Origin: Thermoplasmata archaeon
GTDB lineage: Archaea > Thermoplasmatota > Thermoplasmata > Thermoplasmatales > Thermoplasmataceae
NCBI GenBank assembly: GCA_021797525.1
Contig: JAJZZQ010000027.1
Span: 1 to 27,738, forward strand
DNA: 27,738 bases
Direction of reading: 5' to 3'
This document shows positions 1 to 7,844 of the stretch, in pieces. The first letter of the stretch is position 1. Each line of letters begins with the position of its first letter. A model generated the notes under the pieces. It saw only the letters and a list, made by a program, of their open reading frames with translations, ran no database searches and was not told the DNA's origin. The position numbers and the translations under genes were made by a program.

Positions 1-1
1 A

Positions 2-832
2 TTGAAGTCATCTTCAGAAGTTAGGGGGGTTGGGGAATCTTCTTCTATTGATAATGAAATCAATTTACCAGGAATTTACTCAAGGACATTTACATTAGTG
101 TTACCTGCCTATAATGAAAAAGATCGCATACTTCCTTTACTTAACGACGTTTGTAGTTTCATATCTAAACACAATTTTCCATGGAAAGTAATCGTTGCAA
201 TTGACGGAGATGATATCACTTTTGATATTGCAACGAGGTTTGCTGATAAGTACAATTTTCTTAACATTGATAGGAGCCATGCAAGAAACGGAAAGGGCGG
301 GGCAATAAAGAGAATATTATCAAAAATTGAGGGTGAATTCACCATACTGATGGATGCAGATAATAGCATTGGTTTTAATGAGATCATCAAGGCTGTTCAA
401 GAGTTGGAGAAGAATGATGTTGTAATTCTATCCAGATACAATAGAAATAATACTATACCACTGGTGAGGAAATTTCTAAGTAGGGGTTTCAACATAATTG
501 TTCGAACTTTGTTTAGTTTAAATATTTCAGACACACAGAGTGGCTATAAAATGTTTAGGAGTGATTTTTTTGTTAAGGCTATGAGAAAAGTAACTGTGAC
601 TAATGCATCATATGATGTTGCACTACTATATCATGTTAAGAATCTTGGCGCTAAAATTTTAGAGATTCCAGCAAGTTATAAGCATGCAGAGAACGGAAAA
701 CTCAGTCCATTTTCCATGGCAATGAGTTTCTCCATCTCATTATTTGCACTTAGAGTCAGGAATTCCCCTATATATGCCTATGTTCCACAATTCATCATTG
801 ATCTTTATCGAAGAAAATTCAGATGGATTTAA
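2..832 (+). CDS. GT2 glycosyltransferase, dolichyl-phosphate-sugar synthase-like (5' end uncertain)
   Basis: Likely transfers a sugar from a nucleotide donor to a polyprenyl phosphate at the membrane, feeding glycan or N-glycan assembly. With the TTG at 2 as residue 1, the GT2 opening motif VLPAYNE is at 33-39, a DGDD segment at 69-72, the metal-binding DAD at 118-120, and SGYKMF at 180-185, which is typical of the DPM1/ALG5/GtrB branch. At 276 residues it has the catalytic domain but no clear C-terminal membrane helices. The TTG lies at the window edge and no ribosome-binding site can be seen, so the true start may be upstream. It ends about 50 bp before the IS21 left end and reads in the same direction as the element. 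Confidence is high for GT2 and moderate for the lipid-phosphate acceptor, which is inferred from family resemblance. Confidence 0.85.
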   Translation: MKSSSEVRGVGESSSIDNEINLPGIYSRTFTLVLPAYNEKDRILPLLNDVCSFISKHNFPWKVIVAIDGDDITFDIATRFADKYNFLNIDRSHARNGKGGAIKRILSKIEGEFTILMDADNSIGFNEIIKAVQELEKNDVVILSRYNRNNTIPLVRKFLSRGFNIIVRTLFSLNISDTQSGYKMFRSDFFVKAMRKVTVTNASYDVALLYHVKNLGAKILEIPASYKHAENGKLSPFSMAMSFSISLFALRVRNSPIYAYVPQFIIDLYRRKFRWI

Positions 833-879
833 CTGAGGATTTTCTCAGATTTGTATCTCCTATACATGTCATAAATGGC

Positions 880-938
880 TGTAATCGCCGGTTGTTTTTT
901 GTGCATTTTCGCCGTAATAAAAGTGATCAAGATCGCCG
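880..938 (+). repeat. IS21 left terminal repeat region
   Basis: The segment starts TGTAATCGCCGG and continues with TGCATTTTCGCCG and ATAAAAGTGAT. This parallels the inverted right ends of both IS21 copies in the window (TGTAAACGCCG, ATGCAAAATCACCGG, ATAAAATTGAT). A second GATCAAGATCGCCGG block at about 928-942 suggests an internal repeat of the transposase-binding site, as known for IS21. The exact first base is uncertain by one or two positions. Confidence 0.65.
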
Positions 939-1004
939 GTTTAATTCTGATCCATTTCCTCATATGGAAGAGGGTCTGAATTGTATCGGCTAGAGGTGTG
1001 AAGA

Positions 1005-1115
1005 ATGATTAGGGAAATAAAGGTCAGGGGAAAGAACAATAGGGAGATCGCAAGTTACCTTGTCATATCAAGGAACACAGTCATTAAACTGCTGAGGACT
1101 GTAAATGGCAAGTGA
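1005..1115 (+). pseudogene. Helix-turn-helix mini-ORF, IstA N-terminal look-alike
   Basis: This short ORF of 36 codons (ATG to TGA) lies inside the IS21 left region, upstream of istA. Its peptide starts MIREIKVRGKNNREIASYL and continues into a second helix. It aligns by eye with the start of IstA (MIRGMKDQGLSISEISRRLG), so it looks like a recognition-helix domain copied or left from a related transposase. It could be a remnant of another IS21 copy, or a short DNA-binding peptide; a remnant is more likely. No clear ribosome-binding site precedes it. Confidence 0.4.
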
Positions 1116-2108
1116 ATTCTGTCTAATTATGGCAAATGAAATTTATCCATTTCTGGAAATCTAAGAATAGCCAGTCTTTCATGCTGAACCTAGGTACAGC
1201 GGATTGCTCGAACAGGAGGGATGGTATATGATTAGGGGCATGAAGGATCAGGGACTTTCGATAAGCGAGATATCAAGAAGGCTTGGGATAAGCAGGACAA
1301 CAGTCAGGAGATATATCAAGTCAGGAAAGGTTCCACAGTACCACAGGGACACTGCAGGCTCCATGATTGAGCCATATCTCCATCTCATCAGGGAGATGAT
1401 TGATCAGCACGATCTCTCTGCAGTTAGGATATATGAGGAGCTGAGGAAGAATGGCTTTTATGGATCATATTCCCTTGCCAAGCAGTAAAGCAGGCCAATG
1501 CGAAATGACTAGAAGATCCTGGCATTCTACAGGTATGAGACCGGTCCCAGAAGGCAGTGGCAGGTGGATTTCTGAGGGTTCAGTTACATCGAGATTGACG
1601 GAAAAAGAAGGAAACTTTACGAATTCAGCATGATCCTCGGTTATTCCAGGATGAGATATGCCGAATTCACCACCGACATCAGCACACGCAACGTGATCCG
1701 CATGCACCTCAATGCCTTCAGGCATTTTGGCGGATACACAGATACCATACTTTTTGACAATATGAAACAGGTGGAACTGGAAAGGAAGCTGAAAGCATCA
1801 GAAGCGCGGTTAAATGGCGAGTTCATGAGCTTCTCCGAGTATTATGGTATAACGGTGAGGCTCTGTCATCACTATCGTGCCCAGACGAGGGGCAAGATAG
1901 AGAACACCATCAAATACCTCAGGTACAACTTCTGGTCAGCTAGATCCTTCGAGTCTCTATCAGACATAAATATCAAGTGTCAGGAATGGCTTAAGAGGAT
2001 TTCGAATAAGACCCTGAATCTTCACCGATCTAGCTTGAGAACAGGAATGTTTCCATAAAGATTGCAATATTCCTTCAAATATTGCTTTTATTCCCGGATT
2101 TTCCCCGT

Positions 2109-2151
2109 ATCCTTCAGGGAAAATCGATGGCTCACGCTATCCCTGAAGGAT
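2109..2151 (-). terminator. Hairpin at the IS5-type transposase 3' end
   Basis: A perfect 12-bp inverted repeat, ATCCTTCAGGGA (2109-2120) and its complement at 2140-2151, spans the transposase stop codon at 2137-2139. A second stem lies just beyond: GCAATATT (2064-2071), loop CCTTCA, AATATTGC (2078-2085). Together they could end transcription, or shield the element from transcription coming from outside. Archaeal termination relies mainly on U-tracts, and none is strong here, so the role is inferred. Confidence 0.45.
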
Positions 2152-3090
2152 TTTAAGGGCATGGACATTGTATCCGAAGCATGCAAACATGAACTTCACC
2201 CTCACCCTTCGCACAAGGGTGACCATAAAATGTGAAAAATGAAACATTCTCTTCATGATGGCATACGGATATTCCACCAGTGATCTCTTGCGTGATATCC
2301 TCCTGTTTCTTCTAACAGATTGAATGGACAGTTTGTGGTTTCTGACAGATCTGTCCATTGTAGCATCTATGCCCTTGGGATCTGAGCCGAAATATCCCTT
2401 GTCCCGGTACACTGTTATCCCGCGCTTGGAAAGATCAATCCTCGTATCATGAGCCTTTGCAGTTGTGACAGCATAGGATCTTATGACAGGAACAGGATTG
2501 CTGTCATCAACAATGTCATGACCCTTGTACCCGAAGAATGTCCTGCTGTTCTTTTTTGTGAATGAACCATCCTTTGATCTCCTTGTTTTTCCTTTGGAAC
2601 GAGGTCCCTCATGCTTCACATGTCCAGGATCTGAGGTGATGAAAGTGGCATCCTGGGCTGAACCTTTCTTCACCTTGATGCCTTTCAATTCAAGCTGTCT
2701 ATGTAATTCGTTCCATATGATCCTGTCTCTTCCTGTTTTCGATAACCTTTCCCTGAAGTACCATATGGTCTTTGCATCCGGCAGGATATCAGGATAGTCC
2801 AGGAAATTCATGAAGGATATCCTGTCATGGATCTCTTTCTCTGCCTGTTCATCAACAAGATTATACAGGCTCTGGAGGTACATGACCTTGACCATGGTGA
2901 TGATTGGGATGTTTGGCCTTCCACCCTTATCTGTATCATTGTGGTACAGATCCTTCAGGAGTGGAGGAAATGCACTCCAGTCAATTGCATCCTTTGCGAA
3001 TGCAAGGGGATCGTTGACAAAATATTGTTTGTATTTCTCCTTAAGAACAGTGTCGAAGAGATCACTCATACAGTAACATGGCTGATACAT
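2137..3090 (-). CDS. IS5-family transposase (DDE)
   Basis: A complete-looking DDE transposase of 317 residues. The N-terminal region (about 15-115) resembles the DUF772-type domain of IS5/IS1182 transposases (GRPNIPIITMVKVMYLQSLY). Catalytic residues are D147 (AQDATF), D230 (TVYRDKGYFG) and E273 (SLVEYPYAIMKR), with the usual Tyr-X2-Arg/Lys pattern after the Glu. The gene is uninterrupted, in contrast to the host istA, so this insertion is likely younger than much of the IS21 decay or has stayed selected for movement. It starts at ATG 3090; ATG 3069 (MSDLF) is also possible, and neither has a clear Shine-Dalgarno. Its end runs into a 12-bp hairpin. Transposition would be cut-and-paste on DNA. 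Confidence 0.9.
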   Translation of the reverse strand: MYQPCYCMSDLFDTVLKEKYKQYFVNDPLAFAKDAIDWSAFPPLLKDLYHNDTDKGGRPNIPIITMVKVMYLQSLYNLVDEQAEKEIHDRISFMNFLDYPDILPDAKTIWYFRERLSKTGRDRIIWNELHRQLELKGIKVKKGSAQDATFITSDPGHVKHEGPRSKGKTRRSKDGSFTKKNSRTFFGYKGHDIVDDSNPVPVIRSYAVTTAKAHDTRIDLSKRGITVYRDKGYFGSDPKGIDATMDRSVRNHKLSIQSVRRNRRISRKRSLVEYPYAIMKRMFHFSHFMVTLVRRVRVKFMFACFGYNVHALKILQG

Positions 3091-3551
3091 GAATAAAGTT
3101 GACTGTTACCAGACGTGATAAGCTGGCAGGTTTTTGGAAATCCTCTTAAAAAGGTAAATTCACAGGCGGATAAAACTACACATTAGATACCTCTACAGAA
3201 GCTAAAGGATAAGGAACTCAACCACCTGCCGGCAGTATCAGCATACAAGACATGGAATGAGGAATCCAGAAAGATATCAAGGGACTGTTATGTTTCCAAT
3301 AAGGGGAACAGGTATTCCGTCACCTTGAAATATGCGGGAAGAAAATGCAGGATCATAGAGGAATCATCAACGCTGAAGATACAGGTCGATGCCAGTATTG
3401 TTGCTGATCATTCGGTTCTATCAGGACCCGGAAGGATATCAATGAAGAAGGAGCACTTCGAAGGACTTTTAAAAGCGATACGAGAGGAGAATTCTGCAGG
3501 ATACAGGCAGTTGGTGGAAACCCGTGATTTAAAGAAATATGAAGAGGTCGC

Positions 3552-4325
3552 ATGATGCATTCATACGAAAGAGTTTATGAATACCTTTCGAGACTCGATA
3601 TGACCACCATTGAGAACATCATTGATTCATACCTCGAAACATCCCATGATAGACCTCTGATAGACATTCTCGATCACCTTCTATCAGAAGAACTAAAGCA
3701 CAAGCTTTCCAAAAAGAAACAGAACATGCTCGACGGATCCAGATATCCATTCAGGAAGACCATGGAAGATTTCGATTTATCATTCCAGCCCTCCATTGAC
3801 CGATCTGTCATGGATAATCCCTTAACCATGAGGTTCATACACAACACCGAGAATGTTGTGTTCTTGGGACCTCCAGGCGTTGGCAAGACTCATCTATCGG
3901 TGGCACTGGGAATGCGTGCAATCATGTCCGATATTCCGGTATATTACACATCTGCCATGAAACTGGTGCAGACACTCAAGAGAGACTATGATCTGAAGAG
4001 GCTGGAATACAGGATAAAAACATTTTCCAGATTCAGGCTCATGATTGTGGACAAGATCGGATACATGCCATTGACAAGGGAGTAATCCAAACTCTTCTTC
4101 CATTTTACTTCCCCACGGTATGAGAAGAGATCCACGATCTACACAAGCAACAAATCTTTCAGCGAATTAATTTAGATCATCTGGGATTCGGTGATGGCAT
4201 CTGCCTTCCTTGACAGGGTATTGAATCACTGCACTGTCATAAACATCATGGGTGAATCATACAGGCTGAAGGACATGATAAGGAATTCTTTGCCGACAGA
4301 AAGAAGAGGTGAAAAGAATGAGTGA
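3552..4325 (+). pseudogene. istB: IS21 helper ATPase IstB, inactivated by two stop codons
   Basis: IstB is the AAA+ ATPase that assists IstA in target selection. The Walker A motif GPPGVGKTH is near residues 106-114. The Walker B region reads RLMIVDKIGYMPL, with Lys where the family has the catalytic Glu (DE). The frame is cut by TAA at 4083 and TAG at 4173 but otherwise continues in register to TGA at 4323-4325, giving about 257 codons, a normal IstB length. The section after the first stop (IYTSNKSFSE, DRVLNHCTVINIMGESYRL) matches the second IstB fragment at 18631-18985. Where that copy has Glu codons, this one has the stops. The start overlaps the istA stop (ATGATG). The protein is not expected to work. 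Confidence 0.88.
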
Positions 4326-4340
4326 AAAGTTATATGGGGC

Positions 4341-4391
4341 GGATCAACTTTATCCAGGCAATTTTGCATAAATCCTGACTGGCATTTACTC
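4341..4391 (-). repeat. IS21 right terminal repeat region
   Basis: Read on the minus strand this begins GTAAATGCCAGTCAGGATTT and continues with ATGCAAAATTGCC. It matches the right end of the second IS21 copy (18602-18655) at most positions, and the left end in an interrupted pattern. The terminal TGT has decayed to TGAGT, so the last base of the element is uncertain. Confidence 0.6.
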
Positions 4392-4556
4392 AGAGAAATC
4401 TGGTATGTCAAGAACTGATCATATGATGGTGCAATTGACTAGATGATCATGACTTAAAAATATTACCTGTTTGGAACAATGAATCTTGTGAAAAGTTAGG
4501 GCAGATAATACAATAGTCAGTCTTTGAAAGGCAAAACCTCTAACACACATTGATAA

Positions 4557-4604
4557 TGACTAGAGGTGGTGATAAACCACGCAGAACGTAGTATCCTCTA
4601 GTCA
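4557..4604 (+). other. Branched hairpin upstream of the secreted-protein pair
   Basis: A perfect 10-bp stem pairs TGACTAGAGG (4557-4566) with CCTCTAGTCA (4595-4604). Inside it, TGGT (4567-4570) pairs with ACCA (4576-4579) around a GATAA loop. A third CCTCTA at 4537-4542 could compete for the TAGAGG strand, giving two mutually exclusive folds. It lies between the IS21 right end and the gene at 4750. It could be a small structured RNA, a regulatory site, or a chance palindrome. No T-run follows, so it is a poor terminator. Confidence 0.4.
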
Positions 4605-4688
4605 GAAAAACATGGTGCGGATTATTAAAAATGTTACCCTCCTATAAGAACATCAGATTCATATTTTTCATTCTTACAACACATTCAT

Positions 4689-4740
4689 ACTATCAGTTCT
4701 TGATAGTTATGTATTGGCATCAGCATATTCAAATTGAGGT
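4689..4740 (+). promoter_or_regulatory. Leader hairpin and ribosome-binding site of the 4750 gene
   Basis: ACTATCA (4689-4695) and TGATAGT (4701-4707) form a 7-bp hairpin with a GTTCT loop. A GAGGT Shine-Dalgarno at 4736-4740 lies 9 bases before the ATG at 4750 and fixes that start. A TATA-like ATTATTAAAAAT at about 4622-4633 would place transcription start near 4650-4660, so the hairpin would sit in a leader of about 100 bases. That promoter position is inferred. Confidence 0.45.
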
Positions 4741-4749
4741 AATCAAACC

Positions 4750-5412
4750 ATGAATAAGAAATTGTTTGTGATGGTTATGGTACCAGTACTGGTCGTAATG
4801 TCGGGTGCACTGGCGTTCTCGGCCTTTACAGGATCAATAACCACAAATGTGAGTGCGATGAGCGGAGACCTGAATATCAACCAGCAGGCCTTCATAGCTC
4901 AGTGGAATTCGACTAACACACAACTCGGAGTGGGCGCTACTAATGTGACTGGAATAGAGACAGGTCAAATGGCACTGGCCACAGACCACCCATACATGAC
5001 CTCACCCTGGACTATGACAAGTCTTGGCTGGGCAGGAGCCCACTTTGGTCGGACAATAACTCAGAGCGTGAATGTATCTAACTTGGCACCGGGAAATTTT
5101 GTTGTCTTTAAGTTCCAGGTCACAAACAACGGAAGTGTTGGTATCATACTGAACTCTGTAAGTGCAACAGGTTCTGGAGTTTCAAGTGCTAGCAGCTACC
5201 AGTCATTCCTTGGAGCGATGTCCCAGAGCTCGTCTGATGCTGGTCTCTATGTATATGCTAACCTTACAACACCGTCAGGTACATCTATTGATGTTGGAGG
5301 AAGCGCATACTACACTGTGTATGTAGGTCTGGCCGGAGGATCAGGTAACTCATACAAGAGTCAAACGTTAGCATCTATGCAAGTAACTGCAACTATCTTG
5401 TCCGACCCATAA
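4750..5412 (+). CDS. Secreted TasA/camelysin-like protein, paralogue 1
   Basis: Probably an exported structural surface protein. The N-terminus has a KK pair, a hydrophobic run (about 5-22) and then AFSAFTGS...SGDLNI at 23-43. This parallels SipW-dependent precursors of TasA and camelysin, where an AYF-(T/S)-D cleavage region precedes an AGTLDL-like first strand. Later, NLAPGNFVVF (111-120) followed by TNNGSVGIIL (125-134) matches the family's pattern of a 'PGD' turn and an added-strand segment. The length of 220 residues is normal for the family. About six N-X-S/T sequons suggest glycosylation. The next gene encodes a paralogue that shares the leader, both core motifs and the C-terminal SDP. 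No cysteine or membrane anchor is visible after the leader. No SipW-type peptidase gene lies in the window. Export is confident; the family is moderate, being motif-based only. Confidence 0.72.
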   Translation: MNKKLFVMVMVPVLVVMSGALAFSAFTGSITTNVSAMSGDLNINQQAFIAQWNSTNTQLGVGATNVTGIETGQMALATDHPYMTSPWTMTSLGWAGAHFGRTITQSVNVSNLAPGNFVVFKFQVTNNGSVGIILNSVSATGSGVSSASSYQSFLGAMSQSSSDAGLYVYANLTTPSGTSIDVGGSAYYTVYVGLAGGSGNSYKSQTLASMQVTATILSDP

Positions 5413-5428
5413 CCGGGGATGAAATAAA

Positions 5429-6235
5429 ATGAACAAAAAAATTATTTCATTTTTAATTGTCCCCATTCTTCTTGTTATGAGCGGTGCCTTGGCTTTGTCT
5501 GCATTTAACGGAACTGCCGTCACATCTGTCACTTCACACAGCGGTGATATGAATGTAAACGAGTTCGCTGAAGTCAGCTCTTACTATTCCGCAAATACAA
5601 ATTTCACAGTCAGCGGTGGAAACAATATGGTCAGCAGCACAATAACCGCATATTTCAATAACAGCAACTATGGCATCGTCAACGGACAAGCAAAGTCTAC
5701 GACTCTAGCAACAGTACCTGAATCCGGTGGACAGCAGTACGTTGTTTACTATGTGAATATAACAAACTTGGCACCAGGGGATTATGTGATCATGACGTTT
5801 ACGATTGAGAATGCCGGACCAATTGGAGTTATACTTTCACAACCTTATGTCACTGATGTTTCATTCTCAGGAAGCGATCTGAACCTGTCAAACATAACTG
5901 ATTCCAGTTTGTTTGCCACTGGCTCACCATCGAGCTCGGCACTTGGCAACTTTGCCGGCTTGCTCACCTCTGAAGGGTATCTTGCAGATACAAACACTGC
6001 AGTGGCTACTGGTCCTAGCACAGCACCTGAACCTGGTTTTGGCTATTCGCTTCCCTACGCTTCTTCAGGATTCGGAACATCTCTTACTCCGGTAGGTGCA
6101 GTCAGTCCAGGTGCAGATGCAGTTCATACGGCTGATTTCACTCTCAGCTTCGGACTTTCCAGTGATGCTGGCAACAACTATCAGGGAAGTTCCGTCATGT
6201 TTGCAGTGATAGTACCTGTAACATCCGATCCCTAA
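5429..6235 (+). CDS. Secreted TasA/camelysin-like protein, paralogue 2
   Basis: An exported protein of 268 residues, paralogous to its upstream neighbour and 16 bp downstream, so the two are almost certainly co-transcribed. The leader is nearly the same (MNKK...VMSGALALSAFNG) and SGDMNV begins at the same residue (38) as SGDLNI in the first protein. NLAPGDYV (113-120) and AGPIGVIL (129-136) match the first protein's core. It carries an extra, low-complexity Ser/Gly/Pro/Thr-rich stretch at about 150-230 and ends VTSDP where its partner ends ILSDP. It has about six N-glycosylation sequons. GGGGATGA at 5415-5422 serves as ribosome-binding site. The pair could be the major and minor subunits of an extracellular fibre, by analogy with TasA and the TasA-like archaeal bundling pili AbpA/AbpB; this is inference. 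Confidence 0.72.
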   Translation: MNKKIISFLIVPILLVMSGALALSAFNGTAVTSVTSHSGDMNVNEFAEVSSYYSANTNFTVSGGNNMVSSTITAYFNNSNYGIVNGQAKSTTLATVPESGGQQYVVYYVNITNLAPGDYVIMTFTIENAGPIGVILSQPYVTDVSFSGSDLNLSNITDSSLFATGSPSSSALGNFAGLLTSEGYLADTNTAVATGPSTAPEPGFGYSLPYASSGFGTSLTPVGAVSPGADAVHTADFTLSFGLSSDAGNNYQGSSVMFAVIVPVTSDP

Positions 6236-6268
6236 TTTTTATATTAAATAATTTCATCTATTTTTTTT
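6236..6268 (+). terminator. T-rich terminator after the secreted-protein pair
   Basis: The stop codon is followed at once by ATTTTTATATT and then by an uninterrupted run of eight T at 6261-6268. Oligo-T on the coding strand is the normal intrinsic stop signal for archaeal RNA polymerase. No strong hairpin is needed or seen. Confidence 0.6.
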
Positions 6269-6695
6269 GATATTGTATGCAAAATCTCCTACTTTTCAGA
6301 ACTATGTATTTTTCTAGAATCGATCCTGATCTCTGGAATTGAATTCAAATCTACTTTAGATACCTAATTTTCTAAGAAAAACCTTTAAAGTATTTTACTT
6401 ATGATTTATGTCACTAGTGATTAAGGGCTTATTTACAATTTCCACCAGTAGAAAAAACAATCTTCGATTTTCCAACCGGTATTCTGTATAAATTCCGGAA
6501 GCTTTGAAGATCCAGGAAAATCTTTGAATACTCTAGGGCGATATTTCTCTCTTTTGGATAAACTTGAATGTGTAATATAAGAAATTTCTGACTTTAAATA
6601 CACTGAGCCATTCTGAATGAACTGTTATTAGAATGATTTTCCCAGATTTACCCAAATCAGAATTGAAAGTAAAATGTCCTATTCTCGCATGTGCA
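6269..6695. other. Intergenic region, no gene recognised
   Basis: An AT-rich stretch between the convergent ends of the secreted-protein pair and the GT4 gene. I see no ORF with coding character, no tRNA-like fold and no insertion-sequence end. The segments AATCTTCGATTTTCC (about 6461) and GGAAAATCTTTG (about 6516) are loosely inverted, but too imperfect to call. Confidence 0.5.
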
Positions 6696-7784
6696 TTACT
6701 TCCCTTTGTTCTTTATCTCCTGGATCAATTTTTCCCATATATCTGCTGTTTTATCCCAAGAATATTTTTTTGCCACATCAATGGAAGAAGACCACCACCT
6801 CTGAGGGTCGCTTAGTATTGTGTAAGCAGCTTCTGAGAGCAATTCCCTGTTCCCATTCACAACCCTAATTCCGTTTTTGCCTTCTTCAATGGCATCTTTA
6901 ACTCCCGGTACATCGTAAGCAACAGTAGGGGTACCGGCTGCCGCCGCCTCTAGAATAGAGTAACCCCAACCCTCTGTAACTGAGGTATGAACGTTTAACC
7001 AGGAGGATGCAACAACATTAGAAAGTTCCAGCTCTGATAGCCTACCATTAAAAGAAACAAAATCCTGAAGATTCAATTCATTAACCAGTTTCTTAATATT
7101 ATTTTCCTCAGGTCCTGACCCTACTATATTGAGTTTAATGCCTTTTATACTATCTATCAAGCTTTTTAGTAAATAAACTGCTTCTTCAGGCCTCTTGTAT
7201 CTACGCATTCCTCCGAAGTAAACCAAAGACGGATTTACGGTTTTAGGCATGGGGTGAAATATGTTTGAATTTACACCAGGGGGGTTCATTACAATATTGG
7301 TACTCCTTATCCGTAAATCTAGGAGATCATCCCTAGAAGTTGTTGATTCTGTTACAAATATTGTGTCATGATAAATAAGTGAGTAACACTTCTCCAAAGC
7401 AGATATTCCTTTTGCAAGCAATAGCGGCACCTGACCTGGTAGTGACCTCGAATGTAAATGCCTAAAAAATGCAATATTGCTTCTATTCAAAATAGTTGGC
7501 GACAACCACGGCACAGCATGTCCGAGGTCATTTATAACAACATCAAACTTTTCCTTTTTTAATAATATGGGTAAGGCTATGTGTGGCCCAACATTTTTTC
7601 CAAATCGCCGAATCGTTATTCCTTGGAAGTATTCGTTACGTTTGCATCCTTGCCATCCTCCGGTTAACATGGTGATATTATGCCCTTTGTTGAACAATCT
7701 GGTTGCAACTTCGTATATAGTTCTTTCTGCACCACCGGCCTTAGGATTCAAGGGATCACGGTGTGCTAACCAGAGTATTTTCAT
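6696..7784 (-). CDS. GT4 family glycosyltransferase
   Basis: A GT-B fold glycosyltransferase of 362 residues, likely cytoplasmic or membrane-peripheral, adding a sugar from a nucleotide donor to a growing glycan. The N-terminal domain has the GGAERTIYEV acceptor-side motif (17-26). The C-terminal domain has YFGGMRRYKRP and the donor-binding E-X7-E pair E271/E279 in EGWGYSILEA, followed by AAGTPTVAYDVPGV. Its length is typical. The ATG at 7784 is the start; a TATA-like CTTAAATG element about 25 bases upstream suggests a short or absent leader. It is transcribed divergently from the UXS-Ugd-GalU genes, with about 94 bp between starts, so the two promoters may be co-regulated. The sugar and linkage cannot be told from sequence. 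Confidence 0.9.
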   Translation of the reverse strand: MKILWLAHRDPLNPKAGGAERTIYEVATRLFNKGHNITMLTGGWQGCKRNEYFQGITIRRFGKNVGPHIALPILLKKEKFDVVINDLGHAVPWLSPTILNRSNIAFFRHLHSRSLPGQVPLLLAKGISALEKCYSLIYHDTIFVTESTTSRDDLLDLRIRSTNIVMNPPGVNSNIFHPMPKTVNPSLVYFGGMRRYKRPEEAVYLLKSLIDSIKGIKLNIVGSGPEENNIKKLVNELNLQDFVSFNGRLSELELSNVVASSWLNVHTSVTEGWGYSILEAAAAGTPTVAYDVPGVKDAIEEGKNGIRVVNGNRELLSEAAYTILSDPQRWWSSSIDVAKKYSWDKTADIWEKLIQEIKNKGK

Positions 7785-7844
7785 AAAATTCTCATAGCAA
7801 AATTCATTTAAGCTTAATAATTTTCTATTTATTGCGGGACGGGG

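Larger units (their letters stand above)
2056..3192 (-). mobile_element. IS5-type insertion sequence nested in istA
   Basis: About 1.14 kb separates istA codons that join in frame once it is removed (GMFP before, LQKLKDKEL after). The minus-strand transposase gene at 2137-3090 fills most of it. Boundaries are approximate by several bases: I found no convincing terminal inverted repeats or target duplication, perhaps because the ends have diverged. The region between the transposase stop and the left edge carries two hairpins. Confidence 0.7.
1204..3555 (+). pseudogene. istA: IS21 transposase IstA, inactivated by three stop codons and an IS insertion
   Basis: IstA is the DDE transposase of IS21. 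The N-terminal helix-turn-helix (LSISEISRRLGISRTTVRRY) is clear near residues 18-37. The integrase core follows: the first Asp in RQWQVDF (about 1552-1572), the second in LFDNMK (about 1759-1776), and Glu in RGKIENTIKY (about 1888-1917). The C-terminal domain resumes after the insertion at about 3193. Everything stays in one reading frame. It is broken by TAA at 1486, TAG at 1510 and TGA at 1573, and then by the nested IS5-type element, whose removal (about 2056-3192, 1137 bp, divisible by three) restores a continuous frame. The TTG at 1204 is a plausible start because IstA proteins often begin with an ML...Y.I.R pattern; the ATG at 1228 is the alternative. The stop codon overlaps the istB start. 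Confidence 0.85.
880..4391 (+). mobile_element. Decayed IS21-family element with a nested IS5-type insertion
   Basis: The element holds istA (1204-3555) and istB (3552-4325), overlapping by ATGA as is usual for IS21. The left end begins TGTAATCGCC at about 880. The reverse complement of the right end begins GTAAATGCC at about 4390. The two ends keep similar sequence for about 50 bp inward. A second copy of the right end at 18602-18655 has the intact form TGTAAACGCC, which supports the 5'-TG boundary. Subtracting the IS5-type insert of about 1.14 kb leaves about 2.4 kb, a normal IS21 length. Both genes carry in-frame stop codons, so the element should not move by itself. No target-site duplication was identified. 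Confidence 0.85.

Noticed and set aside
833..848. CTGAG/CTCAG hairpin after the first glycosyltransferase gene as a terminator
   Set aside because: Only five base pairs and no following T-run; too weak to call.
1486..1575. Stop codons in istA as recoding (readthrough or pyrrolysine)
   Set aside because: All three stop types occur close together, istB also has stops and the element is split by another insertion; simple decay explains it.
4557..4604. Small self-cleaving ribozyme (hammerhead-like)
   Set aside because: The fold is branched, but the conserved CTGATGA and GAAA core sequences are absent.
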